NCBI RefSeq assembly: GCF_003194385.1
Contig: NZ_LAPT01000021.1
Coordinates: 41,125-105,124 of the forward strand
DNA: 64,000 nt
Direction of reading: 5' to 3'
Source: Pokkaliibacter plantistimulans
GTDB taxonomy: Bacteria; Pseudomonadota; Gammaproteobacteria; Pseudomonadales; Balneatricaceae
Under the pieces are notes generated by a model, which had not been told where the DNA came from, did not search any database, and saw only the letters and a list, made by a program, of their open reading frames with translations. Position 1 is the first letter of the stretch; every line of letters begins with the position of its first letter. Of the stretch, positions 44,609 through 52,510 are shown one piece after another. Position numbers and translations under genes: made by a program.

Positions 44609-45427
44609 CTAGTCTTCAGTACTGAGGGCTACGTTGGGTAACCAGTAGCTGGATTCAAAGCCTTGTCGCAAACGGGAGCTGCTGCTGGTACTCACCGTGG
44701 ATTCCAGCAGGGTAAAGTCAGGCGCACTGGCACTCAGGGACACAGCGGTGATGGAGCTGATCACCAGACCTACCCGTACACCCACGACATAGGGTGACAG
44801 CAGCGGGGCGATCTGCAGTTCGGCCGGTGTCAGCCATTGCTCGATACTGCGATCCTGATCAGCATCCACACCAAACAGCAGATGCATATTTTCCACCCCT
44901 TCCACCAGCGGCTGTGTGCTGTTGCGGGCAGCGTCGCTGTGGCCCTGCGTCTGGCAATAAAGCGTGCGGCTGGCATCGACAAAGAAGCGCATGGTCACCG
45001 TCTCGCTGCTTGAGAGGGAATAGCCGAGGCAGTCGAGCAGGGTGTCTTCGCTGCTACCCTGCAGCCGCAGATACAATTCATCCGGTGAGCCGCTGATGCT
45101 GGTATTGGTGCTGACATTGATAACCTGACCAGCCTCCCAGGCCGGGCTGGCACTGCTGTCAGCACTGAACTCACTGCTCAGGGCATTGAGTGGCTGGTCG
45201 GTATAGCCTGCATGTTCAATCTGCTGGCCGAGGATGTTTTGCACATAGCGGGCGGTGTCCTGCAGCTCACTGCTGGCGGTCACGCTGGCGTAGGTCTGGC
45301 GGCCGCTGAGCAGCACATCGGTCGCTGCCAGCACCAGTACCACACCCAGAGCCAGAGAGATCATCAGCTCAATCAGGCTGACCCCTGTCTGGCGATGGAT
45401 TGTCGGTGAGCGCAAGGCGGAGTTCAT
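44609..45427 (-). CDS. pilW: Type IV minor pilin PilW
   Basis: 272-residue minor pilin with the prepilin signal QTGVSLIELMISLALGVVLV (cleavage after Gly) and a C-terminal domain of about 240 residues, the usual PilW size. The ATG at 45427 overlaps the pilV stop codon (ATGA), giving translational coupling. It works with PilV, PilX and PilY1 in the pilus tip complex. Confidence 0.92.
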   Translation of the reverse strand: MNSALRSPTIHRQTGVSLIELMISLALGVVLVLAATDVLLSGRQTYASVTASSELQDTARYVQNILGQQIEHAGYTDQPLNALSSEFSADSSASPAWEAGQVINVSTNTSISGSPDELYLRLQGSSEDTLLDCLGYSLSSSETVTMRFFVDASRTLYCQTQGHSDAARNSTQPLVEGVENMHLLFGVDADQDRSIEQWLTPAELQIAPLLSPYVVGVRVGLVISSITAVSLSASAPDFTLLESTVSTSSSSRLRQGFESSYWLPNVALSTED

Positions 45428-45921
45428 AGCTGCACCACCAGCTGATAGCAAGCCAGGCGATTAGCATTACTGGTGGTGAAGTCGCAGTCGGCAGTGGTGG
45501 CACCGTTGCGTTCTTCATCCCACAGCACCTGTATCAGGTAGAGGCCATTGGTGTCCTTGCTGAGCAGAATCCGTCCTGAAGGCAGTTGCTCTGTCACCGT
45601 ACTGCGCCAGGTATTCTGTGCCATCTGGACGCTATTGCAGCTACTGCTGCACCCTGACTGGCTGCTGTCGAACAGGTAACTGCTGACGTTGGCACGATCC
45701 ATCTGCAGGCGGCCAGCGATATCGTCAGCGAGCGCCGATGCATGCAGGCGCTGATTGACCAGCTGAGATTCGCGCAGGGTGCTGAGATGCAGTGCTGCGG
45801 CACCGAACATGCCGGCAGCCAATACCAGCAGGGTGATCAGCACTTCAATCATGCCGACACCGCCCTGATACGCAGGTCGGCGAGGTACTGCTCGTGAGGT
45901 GTGCAAGTGAATACAAGCCAA
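45424..45921 (-). CDS. pilV: Type IV minor pilin PilV
   Basis: 165-residue minor pilin with the prepilin motif YQGGVGMIEVLITLLVLAAG preceded by a basic leader, and a Cys-containing soluble part (GCSSSC). The start is uncertain: the frame has only TTG codons (45921 or 45906) before the signal, so the leader length is a guess. It is the first gene of the pilVWX operon. An exact hrp box lies about 250 bases upstream. No fimT or pilE gene is seen beside it. Confidence 0.85.
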   Translation of the reverse strand: MACIHLHTSRAVPRRPAYQGGVGMIEVLITLLVLAAGMFGAAALHLSTLRESQLVNQRLHASALADDIAGRLQMDRANVSSYLFDSSQSGCSSSCNSVQMAQNTWRSTVTEQLPSGRILLSKDTNGLYLIQVLWDEERNGATTADCDFTTSNANRLACYQLVVQL

Positions 45922-46413
45922 GGCTGTGCACCTGAATCTGACGACACCGTATCCCGGCCATGTTGTACGTTACTGATGGGCAGACCGTGCGCTGACAAGT
46001 TCGATTACAGCAGCGACCGGCTCGGACAGGTCAGGGCAGTAGACGTTGCCCTTTTCGTATATACATGGCAGAAGACGATGCTCCGGGAATCTTACTGTCC
46101 AGCTGGACATGCGCCGATGCTGGCAGTGACATTGGTCAGGGCAGCCAGCAGGGCGGCCCTGACCAGATTATGGGTGGGAGGAGTCGTGAAGCTGGTTCCG
46201 TTACAAGTAAAGGTTCACGATCTGTTGCGCGTCAGCCAGACTGCGTTGCAAAGAACTTCGGCATGTTCTTTTGGGCCTGCTAACCTTGGTTATGCGGGTA
46301 AAAGGCGCTACATCAGTGCTTTGCGCCTTGTTTGGCGCTGGCCCGCCAGATGGTGAGCGCGTTCTAAGCCGGAGGGGATATTGCCCGCCCCTGCTTTAAC
46401 AACGGTGCTTGCA
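45922..46413 (-). other. Region between pilV and the monooxygenase gene, mostly without a supported gene
   Basis: These 492 bases hold the hrp box at 46171-46199 and a ~250-base stretch before pilV. On the minus strand a 33-codon frame (MSLPASAHVQLDSKIPGASS...) fits in it, but nothing supports it as a gene. Plus-strand frames here have no recognisable product. It may be a decayed pilin gene or a long mRNA leader. Confidence 0.4.
46171..46199 (-). promoter_or_regulatory. hrp box (HrpL promoter) for pilV-pilW-pilX
   Basis: Minus strand GGAACC (46199-46194), 16-base spacer, CCACCCA (46177-46171). Exact consensus pointing at pilV, about 250 bases away. Confidence 0.78.
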
Positions 46414-48219
46414 TCAACTTGCCTGGAGTGCACGGCCGAGCACCTTACCGAGTGCCTCGGCCAGTGCACCTGTGGCATTGCTTGATCCGTCAGTGCTACG
46501 CCAGCACACAACCCTGTCAGGCCGCACCAGTACGGCTCCCTTCGCTGAAATTCCCCGGAATTGAGCCCAAGCTAAGCGGGTGTCGAACAAGTCACCATCA
46601 ATATGGCCAATACGCAAGACGTCCACCGGCAGATCGTTTACGGCAGCGAGCGTCTTGGCGGCAGAGCACCAGTCCTGGCCGTCTTCACCAGCGATCAACA
46701 GGAAACGGCCGGGTACGACGAGGTTCTTGAGCGCTTGGCGATTACCAGATTCATCATCAATCCAGGCATGTGGCAGTGGGCAACCTGGGCGTGTGCTGGG
46801 CTCATAAAGGCGAATGTCGTCAATCGGTTTAGGGGCAGGAGACTCGTCTGGCACGATGGCGGCTGAGCGATAGCTGTAGCCATATTCGACGTTCAGCTCG
46901 TTGGCTTCCATGCTCAGAAGACGAATGGCGCGTAGCGCGCGGTGCCGGTGTTCTGCGTCTTCGGGCTTATCACTCCAGATTCTCTTAAACTGGGCCCAGT
47001 TCTGTTCGACAGGTGCGCCGGGAATCAAGCCGAAGGCGCGGCCTGCCTCCATATGGGCTCGAGAATTTTCCAGAGAGCGTGTGACATTGCGAGCGTCCAC
47101 CGGGCGACGTTCTGCCTCGTAGGTATTAAGTAAGCTCTCATCGGCCTGCCCCTTAAGTACGGCAGCGAGTTTCCAGCAAATATTTTGCGAGTCCTGAATA
47201 CCGCTGGTGAGGCCAAGCCCCCCGGTAGGAGGATGACGGTGTGCTGCATCTCCAACCAGAAATACGCGTCCAGAGCGGAATTTTTCGGCGAGTACGCCTT
47301 CCAGTGTCCAGCGGGTTACCTTGTGAATTGTCATTGGCGCATCACTGATACCGAGTGCCTGGCGCATATTGGCTTCAATTTGCTCATTGGTAAGATTTTT
47401 TGGGCCTTCTCCCTGATAAGTCACATGGAACACCCATTCCTCACTGTCAGGTCCCCAGTGGTCCGGTCCCATAGGAACGAGCACAGCCATTTCACCAATG
47501 CCGGGGCACCAGATCCAGCGAATCAGCACATCCGGGTCTTTGGCTAACTTTGAGAGGTCGGCTGTCACATGGGCTGTGGCGATCTGCGCAACAACGCCCA
47601 GACCGTCATAAGCGATGCCGAGCATCCGGGGAACCGAGCGTCCCCCGTCACAGCCCAGCACATAGCGGGCACGTACACGGTATTCTGTGCCATCGTCATG
47701 GTTCTTGATCCAGGCAGTGACGCCATCGCTGTCCTGCTCCAACTTGACCATCTCATGGTGGAAGCGAACAGCCCCTGGACTAAGCTCTTCGGCGCGCGCT
47801 TTCATTATGGGCTCAAGGCGAATTTGAGGGAGATTAGCGCTGCGGCAAGGGCTTGCTTGTACCCAGTTCGCGCTGGTGTAGCCTGCTCCCCAGGTCTCAA
47901 GTTTGGCAATCAGACGACCGTAATCGGGATCAGCCCCTGCAAAGCCACCATACCAGCCCATCGCTGCCATGTTCTCGGCAGGTGTACTCTTGGCATAGAT
48001 CGATTCGGCGATACCGACATCGTCTAGAATCTCCATGGTGCGTTGGTTCAGCACATGGGCTTTGGGAAGAGTCGAGGTGGTTGGTAAGGCGCTTACCAAC
48101 AAGCTCTCAATGCCAAGTTGTGCCAACAGCATCGAGCAGGTAAGGCCCGCGCCGCCGCCTCCGATGATCAATACGGGTACTTCGATTGTTGTTGTTTGTA
48201 CCGCAGACTCGATGCTCAT
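46414..48219 (-). CDS. FAD-dependent aromatic monooxygenase (TfdB/PheA type)
   Basis: 601-residue single-component flavoprotein hydroxylase related to 2,4-dichlorophenol/phenol 2-monooxygenases. Seen: FAD-binding GxGxxG (VLIIGGGGAGLTCSMLLAQL), the DG motif (CDGGRSVPRMLG), and the GD motif (GRVFLVGDAAHRHPPTGGLG). The C-terminal ~170 residues form the thioredoxin-like domain usual for this group. The true substrate cannot be told from sequence. It lies 99 bases after a TetR-type regulator gene on the same strand, with no ring-cleavage gene nearby, so it may modify a phenolic compound, perhaps plant-derived, without full catabolism. Confidence 0.88.
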   Translation of the reverse strand: MSIESAVQTTTIEVPVLIIGGGGAGLTCSMLLAQLGIESLLVSALPTTSTLPKAHVLNQRTMEILDDVGIAESIYAKSTPAENMAAMGWYGGFAGADPDYGRLIAKLETWGAGYTSANWVQASPCRSANLPQIRLEPIMKARAEELSPGAVRFHHEMVKLEQDSDGVTAWIKNHDDGTEYRVRARYVLGCDGGRSVPRMLGIAYDGLGVVAQIATAHVTADLSKLAKDPDVLIRWIWCPGIGEMAVLVPMGPDHWGPDSEEWVFHVTYQGEGPKNLTNEQIEANMRQALGISDAPMTIHKVTRWTLEGVLAEKFRSGRVFLVGDAAHRHPPTGGLGLTSGIQDSQNICWKLAAVLKGQADESLLNTYEAERRPVDARNVTRSLENSRAHMEAGRAFGLIPGAPVEQNWAQFKRIWSDKPEDAEHRHRALRAIRLLSMEANELNVEYGYSYRSAAIVPDESPAPKPIDDIRLYEPSTRPGCPLPHAWIDDESGNRQALKNLVVPGRFLLIAGEDGQDWCSAAKTLAAVNDLPVDVLRIGHIDGDLFDTRLAWAQFRGISAKGAVLVRPDRVVCWRSTDGSSNATGALAEALGKVLGRALQAS

Positions 48220-48251
48220 CTTGAGACTCCTCCATGGAGTGGTCAGGTTGG

Positions 48252-48280
48252 GGTAGGCCAGAGAATGGCTCCTGCCTACC
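48252..48280 (-). other. Stem-loop between tetR and the monooxygenase gene
   Basis: GGTAGGC (48252-48258) pairs with GCCTACC (48274-48280) across a 15-base loop, in the 99-base gap. It could be an attenuator or processing site; there is no T run. Confidence 0.35.
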
Positions 48281-48318
48281 GCTTGTTTGCGTAGGACGCT
48301 ACGCAGTAACTCGGTTCC

Positions 48319-48960
48319 TCAATCCTCCAGCGGAATAAGGGGACTACAGGCCAGTATGGCTGCCTCGTCAGCACTCAGGCCCAGCGCGCGGAGTGTCAAT
48401 TCGGAGACGTTTTCGCCAGCACGTAGCGGCGTTTCAACGCCTGATGTGATTAGTTTCATTGCAGCCAGTGTTGCCCCTGACAGCAGTGCCAGCGCCCCCA
48501 TAGCCTGATCTTGCCGCAGATTGAAACGACCGGCAGCGATGCCACTTTCGATATCCAGCAGCGCTGTTTCACGGATGGCCAGTTGTAATGTCTCTGTACA
48601 CAGTCCGAAGTGGGCGAGGAATAACCCCCAATCGCGCTCCTGATGAGCACGTAAGCAGAAATGGCGGACACCATTTGATATACGCACAGCGGCATCATCA
48701 TGGCCGGAAAGGCGAGAGTGAACGCGCTCACCCATGTCTCGCGCCATCTCAGCCGCGACATGCTGAAAGAGCTCGTCGATAGTGTGAAAGTAGTTGTAAA
48801 AGGTACCGCGAGAGATGCCTGCAATAAGCACCACATCATCAATCTGGGCTGCTGTACCTCGCTCGGAAAACGCACGTCGAGCGGCATCGTGAATGCGCTT
48901 ACGCGTGCGGGCTGAACGGCCTGCCTGTTCCTGCAACGGTACTGTTTTTGGTGGCGTCAT
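48319..48960 (-). CDS. TetR-family transcriptional regulator
   Basis: 213-residue repressor with an N-terminal helix-turn-helix (RKRIHDAARRAFSERGTAAQ, then ISRGTFYNYFHTIDELFQHV) and a C-terminal ligand domain. It lies directly upstream of the monooxygenase gene on the same strand and is preceded by two matching palindromes at 49020-49085. Local control of the monooxygenase in response to a phenolic or related ligand is the likely role. Confidence 0.9.
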   Translation of the reverse strand: MTPPKTVPLQEQAGRSARTRKRIHDAARRAFSERGTAAQIDDVVLIAGISRGTFYNYFHTIDELFQHVAAEMARDMGERVHSRLSGHDDAAVRISNGVRHFCLRAHQERDWGLFLAHFGLCTETLQLAIRETALLDIESGIAAGRFNLRQDQAMGALALLSGATLAAMKLITSGVETPLRAGENVSELTLRALGLSADEAAILACSPLIPLED

Positions 48961-49019
48961 CTAAACCAGACCTACTTGTCTTTCGCTGTAAAGTGGGTGT
49001 AGAGAGGTTTTCTCATGAA

Positions 49020-49037
49020 ATTGACATTAATGTCAAT
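49020..49037. promoter_or_regulatory. Probable TetR operator 1
   Basis: Perfect 18-bp palindrome ATTGACATTAATGTCAAT, 60 bases upstream of the tetR start codon. Size and symmetry suit a TetR dimer site, probably autoregulatory. Confidence 0.65.
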
Positions 49038-49069
49038 AACAGGATATTTAATCCAAAAATAAACCAAAA

Positions 49070-49085
49070 TGACATTTTAATGTTA
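49070..49085. promoter_or_regulatory. Probable TetR operator 2
   Basis: TGACATTTTAATGTTA is an imperfect palindrome sharing the TGACAT/ATGT half-sites of operator 1; the centres are 49 bases apart. Confidence 0.45.
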
Positions 49086-49158
49086 AGAAACATGCGGACT
49101 TTCGCATTGGTGGGCTGATTATGTCTGTGCGACTCGGCGCGAACGCGAAGCCGCACTG

Positions 49159-49449
49159 GTGAAGCTCCGCACACTGGGGGGCTACCGCTGGCGCACTTTA
49201 GTGGTGGACACGGCCTGTAATACGACAGGCTTCGTGGCAGCCAGTTGTATGCTCGGCGTGACACTCCATGTAGCGCAGAACACCGGAGGTCGACATAGTA
49301 CGATTGAAGGTCTTACCGCCCGCCAAGCAGGCTATGGCTTGAGCCTGACGATCCGCGCCTGGATCGAAACCCACTTCGAATGGCTCAAGGCAGCGGTTGG
49401 AGAAGTAGCGCGGGCTGGTCTGTTGACGGCTGAAGGTGCAGCGGCATGA
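49159..49449 (+). pseudogene. Remnant of an IS5-type (DDE) transposase
   Basis: Translates to the C-terminal third of an IS5-family transposase: GVTLHVAQNTGGRHSTIEGL, then TARQAGYGLSLTIRAWIETH and FEWLKAAVGEVARAG. The TxRxxGYxxSxxxRxxIE pattern is the family hallmark and includes the catalytic Glu. The N-terminal two thirds and the terminal repeats are missing. The 163 bases between it and the chemoreceptor gene show nothing I can name. Confidence 0.7.
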
Positions 49450-49612
49450 GCACGTTCATGGGGAAGAAATAGCGCAATCTGATCTGCTCTACGCCCTGAA
49501 AAAGGGCTAATTTGACTGCGACCACTGCCACTACAACGCAGTGCTCGCAGTTATCTCTGCGAACTCCAACAGGCTGCTAACTCGCGAGATCGTGAGCAGG
49601 TTCCAAGTGCTA

Positions 49613-51841
49613 TCAGACCTTAAAGCGGCTGATTAAGGTATCAAGGTTGGTGCTCAGGTGAGATACCTGTTCACTGGAGCGGGCAATCTCCGCAACCGCC
49701 TGTTCCGTCTGCAGAGAGCTGGCGCTGAGGGATTCCAGATTCTGGCTGATTTCCTGTGCGACCTGCGCCTGCTGTTCGGAAGCCGTGGCAATCTGCAGGG
49801 TCATGGTGTTGACCTGCTCCACCAGCGTCATGGATTCACGCAGTTGAGCGGCCGTCTGACTGGCCTGAGTTGAGAGCTGTTCGGTGTTGCGCACGCTGGC
49901 CTGCATTTCGGCCTGTGCCTCCTGTGCACCCTGTTGTAATGCGGTAATGATGGTCGTGATGTGCTCAGTCTGGCGCTGGGTATTTTGTGCCAGCGAGCGT
50001 ACTTCATCAGCCACCACCGCAAAGCCCCGGCCGCTGTCGCCCGCTCGTGCAGCCTCGATAGCAGCATTGAGGGCCAGCAGATTGGTTTGGTCGGAAATAC
50101 TCTGAATACTGACCACCACCGTGGAGATATCGTTGACCCGCGAGGTGAGGATATCGACTTTCTCACCGGACTTTTGCATCACGTCTGCTACTTCGTGCAG
50201 TACCGCAGCGGACTGGCTGACCTCGGCGACACTGCGGGCCACCTGTTTACTGGTTAATGAGGCGGTGGAGGCCACCCGCTGAATATCGGTGGAGACCTGC
50301 CCGGCTGTCGCGGTCAGCTGCTGCACAGCTGTGGCGATCTGGCTGGTGTTAGCATGCTGCTCATGCATGGTTACGGTGGTCTGCTCAGAAATGGAGGCCA
50401 GTTCCTGAGCCGTCGCCGCCTGAGTGGTTGCCGCCTTGCTGATCTCACAGACGATCAGTTTGAGATTGTCAGCCATGCGTGCCATGGCACCGTACACACT
50501 GGTGGGCCGGGCACCGCTGAAGTGAACGGACAGATCATTATCGGCAATGCGGTTGGCAATGGCGCGCATGACTTTCGGCTCGGTGCCGAGCGGCGTCAGT
50601 ATCATGCGTGAGGCGCCAATGGCAGCCAGTGATATGGCGACAATGGCGAGGAGCAGTACCAGCGCACAGAGTTTGATCAGGGTGTCGCGGCTGGCCAGCG
50701 CTTCTGCCTTGTCGATCTCGGCAACGATAGCCCAGCGCAAACCTGCGAAAGAGAAGGGGGCATAGGCAGACAGCACCGGGTTGCCGTTGTAGTCGCGGAT
50801 GATCTCCGTACCGCTCTGACCCTGCAGGGCGTTGTCCGCAGCACGGGTGTTCACGCTGCCTTTGTCAGGGTTGAGGAACGAACCGCTGACGCTGTGATAT
50901 TGCTGATCCAGATAGGCATCGGAGCGCATCAGATGATCGGGACCGACCAGATAGGTTTCTCCGCTTACGCCTAACCCCTGACGCTCGGTCATGATGGCGT
51001 TGAGCTGATCCATGGGAAACTGCACGGCCAGCACGCCGAGCTTTTTACCCTGCGCATCAATAATCGGCGTTGCCATAAAGCCTGCCGGTTCGTCATAGGA
51101 CGGGGTGTAGAGCGCAAAGTCAGTCACCGCGTACTGGCCCTTGCTCATAGTCATCGCCTGATGAAAGGCCTCAGCGAGGCCAGACTGGGCATAGGGGCCA
51201 GACACCAGCGACGTGGCGAAGTCGATCTCTTTGAAGACGGTGTAGACCACATCACCCTGAGGGCTGATCAGGAAAATGTCGTAGAAGCCAAGGCGTTGCT
51301 GAGCGCTCGACAGGTAGGGGTGGATCAGCTGGTGAATCTGGTTGTAGTCGGACTGGCCAGCGGCGGTGAGCAACTTGTTTTTCTCGCCCACCGGGTTGGG
51401 ATTGCTGGCGATGTAGTTGAACTGCAGCCAGGAGGTCGTCGGCGACAACTTGCTGAAGAGAGTATCGACGGCCTGCTGGCTGACATGCGGATTGTGCTGC
51501 TGCCAGAGGTGCAGAAACTGGGTTGAGTAGAACTGCTTCAATGCGTTCTGCGATGCGCTCAGCTCATCGGCTGTGGGGGTTGCAGCCTGATAGGCTTTGT
51601 CGAGCAGGGGATATTCCTCCTGCACTTCGTAACTGTCTGCAAGCAGCAACATATTGGCCACCAGTGCCTGCAGGTAGTCCTGTGCGGCGGCTGCTTTGCT
51701 GGCTCTTATCGAGGTTAACTGCTGGAACGTTTGCTGTTGCAGGGCATGGGCGGAATACCAGCTGGCAATGCCGGTCAGCAGCAGGCATGGAATCACACCT
51801 ACGAAGAAGAGAATAAGCGTTATCTTGCGTTTGAAGCTCAT
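49613..51841 (-). CDS. Methyl-accepting chemotaxis protein with dCache-type sensor
   Basis: 742-residue chemoreceptor. Seen: membrane helix 1 ([20 protein letters not shown]), a large ~370-residue periplasmic domain with double-Cache features ([50 protein letters not shown]), helix 2 ([20 protein letters not shown]), a HAMP-like region, and the signalling hairpin with the highly conserved tip [20 protein letters not shown] then [15 protein letters not shown]. No C-terminal CheR-docking pentapeptide is seen. The ligand is unknown. An exact hrp box lies about 280 bases upstream. Confidence 0.93.
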   Translation of the reverse strand: MSFKRKITLILFFVGVIPCLLLTGIASWYSAHALQQQTFQQLTSIRASKAAAAQDYLQALVANMLLLADSYEVQEEYPLLDKAYQAATPTADELSASQNALKQFYSTQFLHLWQQHNPHVSQQAVDTLFSKLSPTTSWLQFNYIASNPNPVGEKNKLLTAAGQSDYNQIHQLIHPYLSSAQQRLGFYDIFLISPQGDVVYTVFKEIDFATSLVSGPYAQSGLAEAFHQAMTMSKGQYAVTDFALYTPSYDEPAGFMATPIIDAQGKKLGVLAVQFPMDQLNAIMTERQGLGVSGETYLVGPDHLMRSDAYLDQQYHSVSGSFLNPDKGSVNTRAADNALQGQSGTEIIRDYNGNPVLSAYAPFSFAGLRWAIVAEIDKAEALASRDTLIKLCALVLLLAIVAISLAAIGASRMILTPLGTEPKVMRAIANRIADNDLSVHFSGARPTSVYGAMARMADNLKLIVCEISKAATTQAATAQELASISEQTTVTMHEQHANTSQIATAVQQLTATAGQVSTDIQRVASTASLTSKQVARSVAEVSQSAAVLHEVADVMQKSGEKVDILTSRVNDISTVVVSIQSISDQTNLLALNAAIEAARAGDSGRGFAVVADEVRSLAQNTQRQTEHITTIITALQQGAQEAQAEMQASVRNTEQLSTQASQTAAQLRESMTLVEQVNTMTLQIATASEQQAQVAQEISQNLESLSASSLQTEQAVAEIARSSEQVSHLSTNLDTLISRFKV

Positions 51842-52121
51842 CGTTATTGTCTTGCTCAGTTTCTTTTAGTGATGTTAAGACCCGACAGGTAACCAGATTG
51901 CTGTGCTGATACTGCGGTAGCTGCCTCACAGCGGCGGCAAATCGGTTACAACAAGGTGCTGAGTCTCTGCAGAAGCGACGGGCATTCACCCCGGTTGGGG
52001 TAAGTGCCCCTAGGGTGAGCAAAAGAGCGGACATCCATGATCTGCACCCTAAGGTGCGTCAGTGTGGTTTGCCAGTTGTCAATACTGCCAAGGTCCACAG
52101 GGTTTACATCCCAGTCGCAGC

Positions 52122-52149
52122 TGAGTGGCGACTGGACGTATTGGGTTCC
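52122..52149 (-). promoter_or_regulatory. hrp box (HrpL promoter) pointing at the chemoreceptor gene
   Basis: Minus strand GGAACC (52149-52144), 15-base spacer, CCACTCA (52128-52122). Exact consensus; the first solid gene downstream is the chemoreceptor, about 280 bases away. Confidence 0.75.
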
Positions 52150-52417
52150 GGCTGCGGTTAACCGCGCATTTCCAGCTCCTCCTTCTTCAGCTCATGCAAC
52201 GCTGTAGTGAGGGGAAGACGATCATGTGCGACGCCTCCTTCGATACTGCCAATACGGCGGTTATGGGGACTTGCAGCAGTGCATGGCTGTCTTCGCTTTC
52301 CAGGGCGCCATCAACCTGGACCTGCTCGGCGTTTTCCTGTGCCGCTCTATCGGTTTGTGCTGCTCCACCATTCAAGCTCTTCCATCCTGTTTCTTTCACT
52401 TTTTGTATTTTTTTGGG

Positions 52418-52445
52418 CGAACTAAAGTCGCTTAATTTTCACCTA
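52418..52445 (+). promoter_or_regulatory. Degenerate hrp box for the 1392-residue effector
   Basis: CGAACT (52418-52423), 15-base spacer, TCACCTA (52439-52445): one mismatch in each half compared with GGAACC/T and CCACNNA. Correct strand, and 65 bases before the ATG. Confidence 0.5.
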
Positions 52446-52510
52446 TAACGATTAAGAAACAGACCTCTGCTAGATGGCCCCGCGTATGTAGATAAATCAG
52501 GAAGACATTC

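Larger units (their letters stand above)
51842..52510. other. Long intergenic region between the chemoreceptor and effector genes
   Basis: 669 bases containing an exact minus-strand hrp box (52122-52149) and a degenerate plus-strand one (52418-52445). A 70-codon minus-strand frame at 52187-52399 (GTG start; VDGALESEDSHALLQVPITA) has reasonable codon content but no recognised product. A longer frame from 52034 runs antiphase into the chemoreceptor gene and is not accepted. Confidence 0.4.

Noticed and set aside
51564..52034. 156-codon minus-strand frame with a signal-like start before the chemoreceptor
   Set aside because: Its second half is out of phase with and inside the chemoreceptor coding sequence; no family resemblance.
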